64,000 nucleotides of DNA from Mantamonas sphyraenae (lineage: Eukaryota; CRuMs; Mantamonadidae). Both the position numbers and the translations under genes were made by a program. The stretch is taken from positions 1 to 64,000 of the forward strand of contig JAPMXV010000036.1 in assembly GCA_026936335.1 (NCBI GenBank). Direction: 5' to 3'. This document shows, piece after piece, positions 9,841 through 19,400 of this stretch; positions within the stretch are counted from its first letter, which is position 1; every line of letters starts with the position of its first letter. Under the pieces are notes generated by a model that ran no database searches, was not told where the DNA came from, and saw only the letters and a list, made by a program, of their open reading frames with translations.

Positions 9841-11946
9841 CTATTCCACCACAGCCATCCTCCACGCCTCCAGCTCCTCCACGGATCCACTGCTCACATG
9901 GCCAACATCCCGCACCACCACGTCACCTGCTTCCAGCCCGACGCATACCACTCCTCCACCGACGCCCACGCTCCTGCCGGCCTCTCCCAACGAAACCGTA
10001 TCCACAGGCACCTGGTCGCTGCGCAGCACACTCCACACGCTGACCCATTCGCCTTCCAACACCACAAAGACCCCTGGCTTGTCTCGCACCCAGCCGATCC
10101 CACGCACCTCCTCTCCCCGCCAGGCGTTGAACATCGTCACCGGCCACTCCACCTCCTCGTCAAACAGACACACCTGCCCGCTCGTATACCCCACCAGAAA
10201 CATGCCCGGCATGTGTGGACACACACTCGCACACGTGGCTTCCCCTTCTTCCCCGGAACACGTGTACGCCAGCGGCGGCGCCGTGTCTCCAAAACACGCC
10301 CGCTTCACCACGCTCCCCATGTCTGTGCACACACTCACCAGGTTCCTGTCTCGCCCGCTCACACACACGTCCCGCACACCCATCAGACTGTCCACCATCA
10401 CCTCGACACGCGTGCTGTGCACCAGCCGCACGCGTCCTCCCACACGCAAGCCCAGATCCTGGCTCACATCTCCTTCTTGCCTGTCCATCAGCAGCCACAG
10501 GTTCACCACTCCTTCTTCGTCCAGACTCACAACCTGCTGCTCGCGTCCGTCCACCACTCGCACCTGCACAATCCCGGCCCGGTGCGCCTCCCCAAACACT
10601 GCGTCACTGCAGTACGTCGGCGACCGCACAACCACTCCTCCCTCCTCCCCATGCTCGGCCCCTGCCTCGCGCAGGTCGTACACAAGCACCCCTCCGCTTT
10701 CGCTCCCACACACCACCAGCCACGACGTCGCAAACGCCACACACCGAACTTCCACGTGTGTCCGCAGCACACCTTCCAGCCGCAGTGTCTTGAGATTCCA
10801 CACGCCGACTCCGCCTGTCTTGGTCCATCCTACGCCCATCTTGTTTCCCCCCGATCCGGCGTACACCGCCGCCATGCGCGTCTCTCCCTCATCCAGAGCC
10901 ACTGCGCTCACTGCGCCTGCCCCGAGCCCACCCAGCCGTTCTCCCTCTGCGTCTCCTGCCACGTCATCCTCCTCCCTACGACGCCTCCGCGCCGCTCGGT
11001 CTGCCAGCAACGTGTCCATCACCTCCCCTGCCCCCACAATAAACGCGTTCAGCCGGCCTGTGTCTTCAAACCCCACCTCGTCCCGCCGTTCCAGCAGCCG
11101 CCGTTTCGACGCTGCCCCAAAGCCCTCCTCCGGCATTTGTACGCTCTTGTTTGCATACACCACCTTTTCGCTCTGTGCCCCACGCTCCTCTGTCTCTACA
11201 CTCTGCACCGCAACCTGCGCGCTGTTCAGGCTCCCGTAGCTTTTCATGTACACCTCGTACTCCGTTTCTGGCGCCATGTCAAACATTTCAAACGCCACCG
11301 TGTCCAGCTCCAGCATGCTCAGCAGATCTTTTGCACGCTGCCGCTGCTTGTGCGAGATGGCTTCCGCCTCCCGTTTGTTCTTCACCTTGGGCGCCACGAA
11401 CCGCCGTTCCTTCACGAAATTGCTTTGCTGTTCGCGTGCCCGTGCCTCTGCCTCTGCCGCCTCTGCCCTCCGTGCCTGCGCGTTGGCCGCCTGCGAGCTA
11501 AGCCGTGCGTTCTCCGCCTGTGTGGCGATCAGCGCGTTCCGTGTTGCTTCGTCCAGCAACCCCATCCCTGCCCCTGCGCTCACGCCTCCCGCCGTCTCCT
11601 CCTCAAACGTCTCAAAGTCGTCTTCGTCGTACGTCTCAAAGTCGTCCTCCTCATAGTCTCCGTAGTCCTCCAGCTCCGCTTCCCGCCCGACTCCAGCCGT
11701 TTTCCCGCCCGAATCCCTCGTCCCCTTCCCCTGCTGCGCTCTCTCTCGTGCAGCCGCTTCCTCAGCCCGCCTCCTTGCCGCCGCCTCCTCCTTGGCCGCC
11801 TTTTGCCTTGCCGCTTCCTCCTCCGCCTTCTTCTTCGCCTTCTTTTTGGCCTTGCGCGCCGCCCGTTCTTCCGGCGTCTCGTTTGCACGCCGCTCAGCCT
11901 TCAGCCTCCGCTTCTCCTCCTTGCTCAGCTCTCTCTTTCCGCTCAT
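9841..11946 (-). CDS. DYNC2I1: WDR60-like dynein-2 intermediate chain
   Basis: A single-exon 701-aa protein from ATG 11946. The N-terminus (about 1-90) is a Lys/Glu/Ala-rich helix. An acidic-aromatic block with repeated DDFETY/DDFETF motifs sits near residues 85-120, and a conserved linker (AKDLLSMLELDTVAFEMFDM, residues about 205-225) follows. The C-terminal half (about 360-701) reads as degenerate WD repeats, for example GGVLVYDL, GVVNLWLLMD and GQVCLFDE. This order (charged helix, DDFE block, linker, WD propeller) is that of WDR60/DYNC2I1, an intermediate chain of cytoplasmic dynein-2, which drives retrograde intraflagellar transport. It is shorter than the human protein (about 1066 aa), mostly in the charged N-terminus. 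It lies head to head with BBS5, and its heavy-chain partner DYNC2H1 is in this same window. A diverged DYNC2I2 is the main alternative, but the DDFE block argues for I1. Confidence 0.8.
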   Translation of the reverse strand: MSGKRELSKEEKRRLKAERRANETPEERAARKAKKKAKKKAEEEAARQKAAKEEAAARRRAEEAAARERAQQGKGTRDSGGKTAGVGREAELEDYGDYEEDDFETYDEDDFETFEEETAGGVSAGAGMGLLDEATRNALIATQAENARLSSQAANAQARRAEAAEAEARAREQQSNFVKERRFVAPKVKNKREAEAISHKQRQRAKDLLSMLELDTVAFEMFDMAPETEYEVYMKSYGSLNSAQVAVQSVETEERGAQSEKVVYANKSVQMPEEGFGAASKRRLLERRDEVGFEDTGRLNAFIVGAGEVMDTLLADRAARRRRREEDDVAGDAEGERLGGLGAGAVSAVALDEGETRMAAVYAGSGGNKMGVGWTKTGGVGVWNLKTLRLEGVLRTHVEVRCVAFATSWLVVCGSESGGVLVYDLREAGAEHGEEGGVVVRSPTYCSDAVFGEAHRAGIVQVRVVDGREQQVVSLDEEGVVNLWLLMDRQEGDVSQDLGLRVGGRVRLVHSTRVEVMVDSLMGVRDVCVSGRDRNLVSVCTDMGSVVKRACFGDTAPPLAYTCSGEEGEATCASVCPHMPGMFLVGYTSGQVCLFDEEVEWPVTMFNAWRGEEVRGIGWVRDKPGVFVVLEGEWVSVWSVLRSDQVPVDTVSLGEAGRSVGVGGGVVCVGLEAGDVVVRDVGHVSSGSVEELEAWRMAVVE

Positions 11947-12056
11947 GCTGATCCCAAGTGTGTGATTCCTACGACGCCGGTCAGCAGCACAATTGTGGAT
12001 CGCTGTGCGCACGGTCCCGCCACGGCCGGCAATCCAAACCCAAACTCCACGCCAAC
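11947..12056. promoter_or_regulatory. Shared 110-bp upstream region of DYNC2I1 and BBS5
   Basis: The two ciliary genes are divergent and their start codons are separated by only 110 bases, so this short segment should carry both core promoters and 5' leaders. I found no TATA box and no convincing RFX X-box half-site pair in it. Confidence 0.5.
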
Positions 12057-13301
12057 ATGTCCTCCTCCTCCTCCTCCTCCTCCTCTACCGTCAAGACCCA
12101 GTTCTCTGGTCTGCAGCTTGAGATGAATGTGTGGCAGCACACAGAGATCCGCTTCGACGTCAACAGCAAGGATCTCCAGACCACCACGGGCGAGTACGTC
12201 ATCGACGCCCTGGAGAACATTGAAGACACAAAGGGAAACAATGGCAAGCGCGGCATCCTTCAGGCCACCAACCTGCGCCTCATCTGGTATTCCTCCCAGA
12301 CTGCCAAAACAAACCTCAGCATCGGCTACGGCTGCATCCTCAACTGCAACATCAAGAGCGCAAACTCACGCCTCCGCGGCAAAACCCAGGCTCTCTATGT
12401 CCTCACCAAGTTTGACAAGACCCGCTTCGAGTTTGTCTTTACCTCCGGTACGCCTGCCCTGCCCCGCACTCCTCGACCGTTTCCGCGCGCGCTCACTTCT
12501 GCGCTTCCCTCTCGCCCTCTCCCGCAGTTCTCGATTCGCCCCGCCTCTTTACCACTGTCCAGGCATCCTACCGTGCCTACGACACCTCGCGCATGTACAG
12601 GGACCTCAAGCTCCGTGGTGCCGTTGTCAAGGACGCCAAGCTGATTCTGCTTCCCGGCGAGCAGATCATCAGCAAGGTCACCGGCGCCTGGAACCTCTCA
12701 TCCGACCAGGGAAACCTGGGCACCTTTTTTATTACCGGTCTCCGTGTTGTCTGGCACGCCAACATGGCCGAAAACTTCAACGTCTCCATCCCCTACCTCC
12801 AGATCAGCTCCATCCGCGTCCGCAAGTCCAAGTTTGGCATGGCCCTCGTCATCACCACCACTGCCCAGAGCGGCTCCTATGTCCTTGGCTTCCGCCTTGG
12901 CGACGACGACGAGCTCGCCTCTTTCCACGACGAGCTTGTCCGCTTCCAACGCCTCTACGCCGCCAACCCCAACTTTGGCGTCGAGATGCGCCAGGAAGAG
13001 ACTCCGCTCCCTCTTGAGCAGCTCACCGTCCAACGCAAGATGGACGACATCGAGATCCTTGGTGACGACGACGACGCCACCGACGCCTTTGCCCTTGTAA
13101 GCCATCCCCCTTCCCCCCCTTCCCCCCCCTCCCCAACCAACCCTCCCTAACCCCACCCACCCCTCCCTAACCCCCCCTCTCCCACAGTACTACGCAGACG
13201 GCAAAGCAGACGACGTAGAACCCGAATTCAACTCCAAACTCGGCCTCGCCGTCGAGAAACTCAAGTCCGGCGTGACCCTCCAAGATCTTTGGCGCGTGTG
13301 A
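12057..13301 (+). CDS. BBS5: BBS5, BBSome subunit
   Basis: Three exons (12057..12447, 12528..13096, 13188..13301) give 357 aa, close to the usual 340. All junctions are GT-AG and in phase. BBS5 is a BBSome subunit that binds phosphoinositides and helps carry membrane proteins in cilia. Signature blocks are intact: [95 protein letters not shown] and [19 protein letters not shown], ending in a [10 protein letters not shown] tail. They form two PH-like (DM16/DUF1448) domains, about residues 25-130 and 150-265. The only unusual part is a short N-terminal Ser run coded by TCC triplets. It shares an upstream region with DYNC2I1. Confidence 0.97.
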
Positions 13302-13341
13302 CCCAAAACCACTGTCATCCCATCCACCATCCATCCATCCA

Positions 13342-16122
13342 TCACTCCCACATCCATTCATCCTCGCTCCCCCCTCCCTCCTCCTCCCCTCCGTTCCCTC
13401 CTCCACCTCCACCCGCTCGACTCCCCGTGCGCCTTCCCCGCCCCACCATCCCTGCACTACCCGTCCTGAACCGCGTCGTCTTGCCACGCACACGTGCCCC
13501 TCCCCTTCCGATCCCTTCCAACCGCATCCCGGCCACATGGTGATGGTGCGAGTGTGTTGGATCCTCGCTCACTGCTGCCGGAAGTGGCGATGCAAGATCC
13601 TCTTCTCCAAGCAGCCTTGCCATCCCTTCGCCTCCGAGCCCGCTCCCTCCCTTGCTCGGCAGTTCCACACGCGGCTCTCCACTCCGCTTTGGTGTCGTCA
13701 CGCCTCCCTCCTCTCCAGCCTTGCTTATCTTCTCCAGCAACGACGCGCTCTTCCCGCCCTTCCGCTCCACCACATGTTGCAGCGGAAACAGCCCGTGGAT
13801 CACCTCGACAGACTCACGGCGCTCCTCCTTCCGGATCCGCAGCACCGTCGCAATCTTTTTGTACACCTTGGTAGCCTGCAGCAGCAGCATCAACAGGCCG
13901 TGCAGCACACTCAGCAGCACCCACGCAAACACGTTGCTCAGCCAGCTGCTCGTCCGTGGACGCAGCGCAAGCAGTTCGTCGTCCATCTCTCCCACCTTTT
14001 CCATCAGATGGTCGATCACAGCCTCCTTCTGCCGGTTCTCCTCGCTCATCCGCTCCAGCTCCCGCTGCAGCCTGCTCACGCTCCCCTGCACCACCTCCAC
14101 CTCCCCAGCCGCACTCTCCACACGAAAGTTCATCGCCTGCACCTCAGACACCAGTGGCCGCAGGTTCGAGTTTTCCAGACTCAGCGCCGCCACCTTGCTT
14201 TCCAGCGCCGCCACCTTGCTTTCCAACGCCTCCACCTTTTCCACCTCGTACGCAAATGTCCGATACCGCGGCGCCTTGCTTTCTACCGCCGACTTTTGCC
14301 CTCCGCTCCCGCTGCTCCCGCTGCTCACGCTCGTTCTCCGCTTCCTCCCGTCCACACCCTGCCACTCCTCTGCCCGCTCCCGCTCCTGCGCCAGAAACGC
14401 CTTTAGCCGTGCCGGATCCTCCAGAAACGCCTCTCGCTGTGCTTTGCTCAGCCCCACCAGCTTTCGCCCCAGCCGGTGTTTCATCATCGGCCGGAAATAG
14501 TCGTCCTCCATGGCCAACAGAACCTCTTCGTACGCCTCCCGAAATGTCTCTCCGTCTACGTCTCCGTCCTCCACCTCCTGCTCCATCGCTTCCAGCACAC
14601 GCCCCAGCGGCAAATCCACCTTCATCCGCGCGTCCTCTGCAAAGAACCGCTCCCACAGCGCCGTCGCCATCTTTTGCAGCTGCCCGTACTTTGCCACATT
14701 CTCCTCGCGCACTCCTCCTTCTCCTCGCCGGTATGCGTCGTACGTCGCAAACAGCCGCATGTACTGTCGCACCTGCATCCAAAACATCAGCCGGCTGTTG
14801 TCCAGCTTCCCTCCGCTCACAAACGCATACAGAAACTCAAACGCCACCGGATCCTCCAGCAGCTCCTCCATCCTATACCCACTCGTGTCCCCATCTGCAT
14901 AAACCTCCACTGCCTCCTCCTCCTCCAATCCCGTTTCCGTGTCCACCACCACATTGCTGCTCCGCTTCCCGCCCACTTCCACCTCCCCCACACGATCCAG
15001 CAACGCCAGCTCGTCTGCATCCAACTTCACCCCCGCCGCACTGCTCTTTTGATCTCCCGACCCCTCCTCCCCTTCTCCCCGTTGCTGTACAAAGATCGGT
15101 TTCTCCTCCACAAACTCCTGTTCGCTGTCCTCCTCCTCTTCCTCCTCTTCGTCCTCCTCGCTTCGCGCTTTGCCTCGTCGCCCAAACCGTCCTCCACGTA
15201 CACGACGCCCTCCGGCCTGGTCTTCCCCCTTGTCTCTGCGAAAGAACGATGCCAGACCCCGAAAGTTCTTCTCTGAATCTTGTCGCGGCAGACCCCGCTC
15301 ACGCACGTCTCCGTCGTCCCCCACCACCGTAAGCGGCGTCCGGTTCACCATTGGCTCCATGGACCGGTCTCGCACGACCTGCACTCTCCCATTGCCCTCT
15401 TCCTTGCTCCGCACGCTCGGCATTGCTCCCACGGCTGTCCGCCGCAATCGCCCGCCCGCGTGGTGGCCATCCTCCTTTTCCAACTCGTTCACCTTGGCCT
15501 GAAACTCTGCACTCGGTCCCTCCTTACCTCCGCTCGATCCACCCTTGCCTCCCACACGTCCTTGCATCAGCCGCAGGCCTGCTTTTCTTCCCCACGACCC
15601 GCCTTTCCCGCTCCCGTCCTCCTCCTTCTTTTCCTGTGTCTCTCCCTCACCTCCTCCTCCCGCCCCGCTGCTCTTTCCCTCGTTCTCTGACCCCACTGTG
15701 CTCTCCCCCTCTCCGTCCTTTTGCAGCTGTTGCCTGTGCTGCAGCCGCCGCAGCGCGTACTTGTTCAGCGGCCTCCCCACCGTCCCGTCCGACCCGTAGT
15801 ACTGCTCCAGCAGGTTTGTTGCCACTCCCACACGTGCCTTTGTCTCGCTGCTCACCACCCCTTCGCTCCCCTCCTCCGCACGCAGCCCCTCATGCGCTCC
15901 CTCACTCTCTGTCCGCCCTCGCACCCCGGCTCCCGAATTCCCATCTCCCGCTCCACCACGCTTCTCCCCTCCTCGCGGCGACACGCGCTCCACCTGGTTG
16001 ACCCCGCTCCCCGACCGCCCTTGCAGCCCCAGCAGCGACATCATCTGTTCAGACGCAACCGTCTCCCCTTGCGCGTTCTTTGTCAACGAGTTGATGATGC
16101 TCAGCCGGTCTTCCGTCGACAT
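13342..16122 (-). CDS. RGS-domain protein with coiled coil and hydrophobic segment
   Basis: A single-exon 926-aa protein from ATG 16122. An ATG 43 codons upstream would read through a (GA)n tract and is not preferred. Residues 1-415 are Gly/Glu/Lys-rich and look disordered. An RGS fold lies near residues 417-550: LLEDPVAFEFLYAF, FWMQVRQYMRLF, ALWERFFAEDARMKVDLP and FREAYEEVLLAMEDDYFRPM follow the spacing of RGS helices, where the domain speeds GTP hydrolysis by G-alpha. A coiled coil (VEALESKVAALESKVAALSL, then heptads to about 715) leads to a strongly hydrophobic segment near 724-748 (VFAWVLLSVLHGLLMLLLQA). The tail is basic and Gly-rich. The segment suggests membrane anchoring, with the RGS domain in the cytosol. 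It is convergent with BBS5 and divergent from the dynein gene. Confidence 0.8.
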   Translation of the reverse strand: MSTEDRLSIINSLTKNAQGETVASEQMMSLLGLQGRSGSGVNQVERVSPRGGEKRGGAGDGNSGAGVRGRTESEGAHEGLRAEEGSEGVVSSETKARVGVATNLLEQYYGSDGTVGRPLNKYALRRLQHRQQLQKDGEGESTVGSENEGKSSGAGGGGEGETQEKKEEDGSGKGGSWGRKAGLRLMQGRVGGKGGSSGGKEGPSAEFQAKVNELEKEDGHHAGGRLRRTAVGAMPSVRSKEEGNGRVQVVRDRSMEPMVNRTPLTVVGDDGDVRERGLPRQDSEKNFRGLASFFRRDKGEDQAGGRRVRGGRFGRRGKARSEEDEEEEEEEDSEQEFVEEKPIFVQQRGEGEEGSGDQKSSAAGVKLDADELALLDRVGEVEVGGKRSSNVVVDTETGLEEEEAVEVYADGDTSGYRMEELLEDPVAFEFLYAFVSGGKLDNSRLMFWMQVRQYMRLFATYDAYRRGEGGVREENVAKYGQLQKMATALWERFFAEDARMKVDLPLGRVLEAMEQEVEDGDVDGETFREAYEEVLLAMEDDYFRPMMKHRLGRKLVGLSKAQREAFLEDPARLKAFLAQERERAEEWQGVDGRKRRTSVSSGSSGSGGQKSAVESKAPRYRTFAYEVEKVEALESKVAALESKVAALSLENSNLRPLVSEVQAMNFRVESAAGEVEVVQGSVSRLQRELERMSEENRQKEAVIDHLMEKVGEMDDELLALRPRTSSWLSNVFAWVLLSVLHGLLMLLLQATKVYKKIATVLRIRKEERRESVEVIHGLFPLQHVVERKGGKSASLLEKISKAGEEGGVTTPKRSGEPRVELPSKGGSGLGGEGMARLLGEEDLASPLPAAVSEDPTHSHHHHVAGMRLEGIGRGGARVRGKTTRFRTGSAGMVGRGRRTGSRAGGGGGGNGGEEEGGGSEDEWMWE

Positions 16123-16177
16123 CCCAGCCGTCCCCCGTATCGTGTTGTCTGCACACACACATGCCAAATGTGTAAGC

Positions 16178-16208
<31 letters not shown>

Positions 16209-16433
16209 CACGCCTCTCCCTTCTCCCTGCCCTGCCTCCTTCAACGCACACTGCCTTCCAGTCGCCCCTTTCTCCCCCAGCACCCCACGCATATTGCCCA
16301 TCGTCTGCGACCTTGACCGCGGCTGGCTGTTCACGCTGCTACTACGTGTTCGCGTCGACGGGTATCTATCCATTTGCCTTGCCTTGCCTTGCCCGACCTC
16401 GCGCCCACGCTCTGCCAACACAACGACCCCCCC
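16123..16433. promoter_or_regulatory. Shared upstream region of the RGS and dynein genes
   Basis: This 311-base gap separates two divergent start codons and should hold both promoters. It contains a perfect CT dinucleotide run at 16178-16203 (GA on the other strand). On the minus strand a TGTGTGTGCAG just upstream of the RGS start looks like a splice acceptor, so that gene may have a 5' leader exon. No TATA box is evident. Confidence 0.45.
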
Positions 16434-19400
16434 ATGTCTTCTCGCAAGCCCGTCCAGTCTCTCGGCACCCTCGAAGAGCGCCAGCTCCGTGGCATGCAAC
16501 GTCTCCACGAGCACCAGCGCAACGTCGCCACCACTCTTGCCAAGAACCAACGCATCCGCTCCTTCGAAGAGCGAACAGCTTCTTCCTCCTCCTCCTCCTC
16601 CTCCACCACCACCACCACCACCTCCTCCTCCTCCTCATCCTCATCCAACCTTACCACCACCTCCTCCTCCCTTCCTCCCATCGGCTCTGGCGCTGCTGTC
16701 TCCCAAACCAGCACCGCCGCCGCTCTCGTTCGCAAACCGCGCAATCGAAAGCACAAGTCCACCCGCTCACCAACGCGCATCAACACAAAGGCTGCCCTAG
16801 GCATGCACCCCAAGCCCTACCCGTCCCGTAGTCGCATCGGACCGCATGCTTTCAACACTGGCACCGACACGCCAAACGTACGTCCTCTCCCGCCTGCCAC
16901 CAACCGCCCCACACCCCACGCCCCACCCCTCCCCACTCCTTCCTCCGCCTCCACCCGCCACCCATCCACCCTCCCCGCCCACCCCGCCCTTCCCACCCCC
17001 TCCCCTTTCCCGCCCACCCTCCCCGACCCTCTCTGCCTCTCCCTCCCCTCCTACTCACCCACCCGTTTTCCGATCATCTCCCAACCGTTACCTCTTCACC
17101 CGCCCCCTCTGCCCACACAGTTCCGCGCAGAACTCCGCAAGCGTACCCAAACTGTACAAAAACATCTCGGTGCCAATCTCCCTGCCCCGTATGCCTCCCT
17201 CATGTCTCTCGAGCTCGCCGAGGAGCCTGAAGAGGATCCCCAATCCCGCTTCAACTGCTCTCCCCGCCCCATGCTCGTCGGCCCCGTCTTCTCCCTTTCC
17301 CAAGACTCCACCTCTCTGCGTAACTACAAACGCACCCTTTCCCACCTCGGCCACTCCACCACCAACCCCTCCTCCTCCTCCACCGCCAACCCCTCCACCA
17401 CCACCACCATCTCCTCCTCCTCCTCCTCCTCCTCCTCCTCAACCTCTCCTTCCGAGGCACCCTTCAACACAACCACCTCCTCCACCCATCACCAGTATCT
17501 TCCTCTCGACGCATTCGACATGCCCGACTCCTCCCTCCGCTCCCCGCAGGAAATCCAGGCCATGACCCCGGGCTCCCACGACCCGCCCCTCCCGGCTGTG
17601 TCAAAGTACTTTGCCCCAGATGGCTCCTTCACATGGAACCCTTGCGCCGTCCACGCCTACGACCCCGACCGCAGACTCTTTCGTATTCGCTGGACCGCCA
17701 CTGCCAAGAAAAAGTGGGTCAGCCGCCTCAATCTTCTCTTTGACGGAGAAGATCGACAGCTTTTCGACCGCCGCGTCGACCTCGCCCAACAGTTGCGTGA
17801 CGACTCGGAGCGCCACATGCGCATCTTCTTTTTCATCGACTCCCTCCCTCACGAGCGCTCCCTCCTCATGACCGACGCACAGCTCGACCACATCGCAGAC
17901 CTTGCCACTGCCACACTTCCCTCCTCCCTCACCATCACAGACTCCTTCTACCACGAGGTCCAGACCTTCCACGAGCGCTCCCAGCAGCTTGCCATCCTTG
18001 TCTTCAACGTACGCAACAACATCGACCCTCACATCTACGCAGACCTCGGCATCCAAGACTCCTTCCCGCCACCCGTCGTCCCGCTCTATGCAAAGCTGCC
18101 CCTCTCTCACTTTCGCACTCCCTACGCCACCGTCCAGCGTGCCATTGCCGACAACCTCCTTCACGCACGCGCAAACCTCCTCGCCACCATCCAGGGCATC
18201 TACACAATCTGCGAGTCCATCAAAGACACCTCCCTCATCGTCGCCTCCTTCGACGCCCCCGTACGTCTCGACCATTTCATGTCCGCTCAGCAGGCAAACC
18301 ACATCAAGGTACAGCAGATCCTCCGCAACCAGTGGCAGCAGGCCGTCATCGCCTGCATCCAGCGCAACCTCGACGACCAACTCGAGGTTGGCAGGCACAT
18401 CCAAGACCTCCTCGAGGACCAACTCGTCCACCGCGCCAACCATGATCTCCCGGCCCTCGACCGTGACCAGCTCCTCGTTGGCCAGCGCCTCAACGCCCTC
18501 CTCAAGCTCATCTCCCTCATCCAAGAGGACGTACTCTTTCTCCTCACCCGCCGCTCCCTCCTCGCCTTCCGCTCCCTCTTTACAAACGCCCTCGCTCCTG
18601 TCGACGCTCCCGTCGAACACAGCTCCACCCCGCTCCACCACACCTTTGCCCACATCGGCGTCTCCTCTCCTCGCAACCCCTTCCTCCGCATCCAACTCAC
18701 CGTCGACGACGTACAACCCACCCTCCTCCCAAACCTCCTCGACGTCACAGACGACATCCTCACTGCCTGCGACGACATCTTTTCCCTCATCGCAGACATT
18801 CCCCGTGTCGATGGCTACATCAAGCAGGACGGCGCCCTCGAGCACCTCACCCTTCGCTACGAGTCCCCTCACTCCACCCTCGCCACACAAGTCCGCTCAG
18901 ACGTCCAGCTCGCCATTCGCGAAGGCTTTGCTCAGCTCGACCAATTCCTCCACTCTCTCGACAAGTACAAGCCCCTCCTCCAGCTCCAGAAGCAGATCCA
19001 CGTCTACACGCGTGACATCGAATCGGAAAAGCCAGACCTCGACCATCTCGTGCATCTCATCGAGCAGCACCGCGCCACAGACGCTGACATCCACCAAAAC
19101 GTGCCCAACTTTCTCTACTTTGGCATGATTGTCCTCGAGACCCTTCCCTTCAAGCAGAGTCTCCATGCAATTGTCGACAACCTCGTCCAGAGCATCCTTT
19201 CCGTCCTCTGGAAGCAGGCCAAGTCCGACTGCGCCACCCTCGCCGACGACTTCAACGCCATGAACAACCGCCTCAAGAAGCAACCCAAGGACGCCGAAGA
19301 GTGGGGCGATCTCATGGCCTACGTCTACGACGTCGACGACCTCCTCCAGGCCCTGCAGCTCCGCATCGATGCCATGCTCGCAAAGTACGACACCCTTGAG

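Noticed and set aside
11947-12056. RFX X-box in the shared DYNC2I1/BBS5 promoter
   Set aside because: I looked for GTNRCC...RGYAAC half-sites expected at ciliary genes and found no convincing pair.
9769-12126. 785-codon + strand frame, Cys/His/Leu-rich
   Set aside because: Antisense to the WDR60-like gene, which has recognisable family motifs. The absence of stops comes from high GC content.
16120-16251. Upstream start of the RGS gene at 16251
   Set aside because: The extra 43 codons read through a GA dinucleotide tract as Glu-Arg repeats and a splice-acceptor-like sequence; ATG 16122 gives a normal hydrophilic N-terminus.
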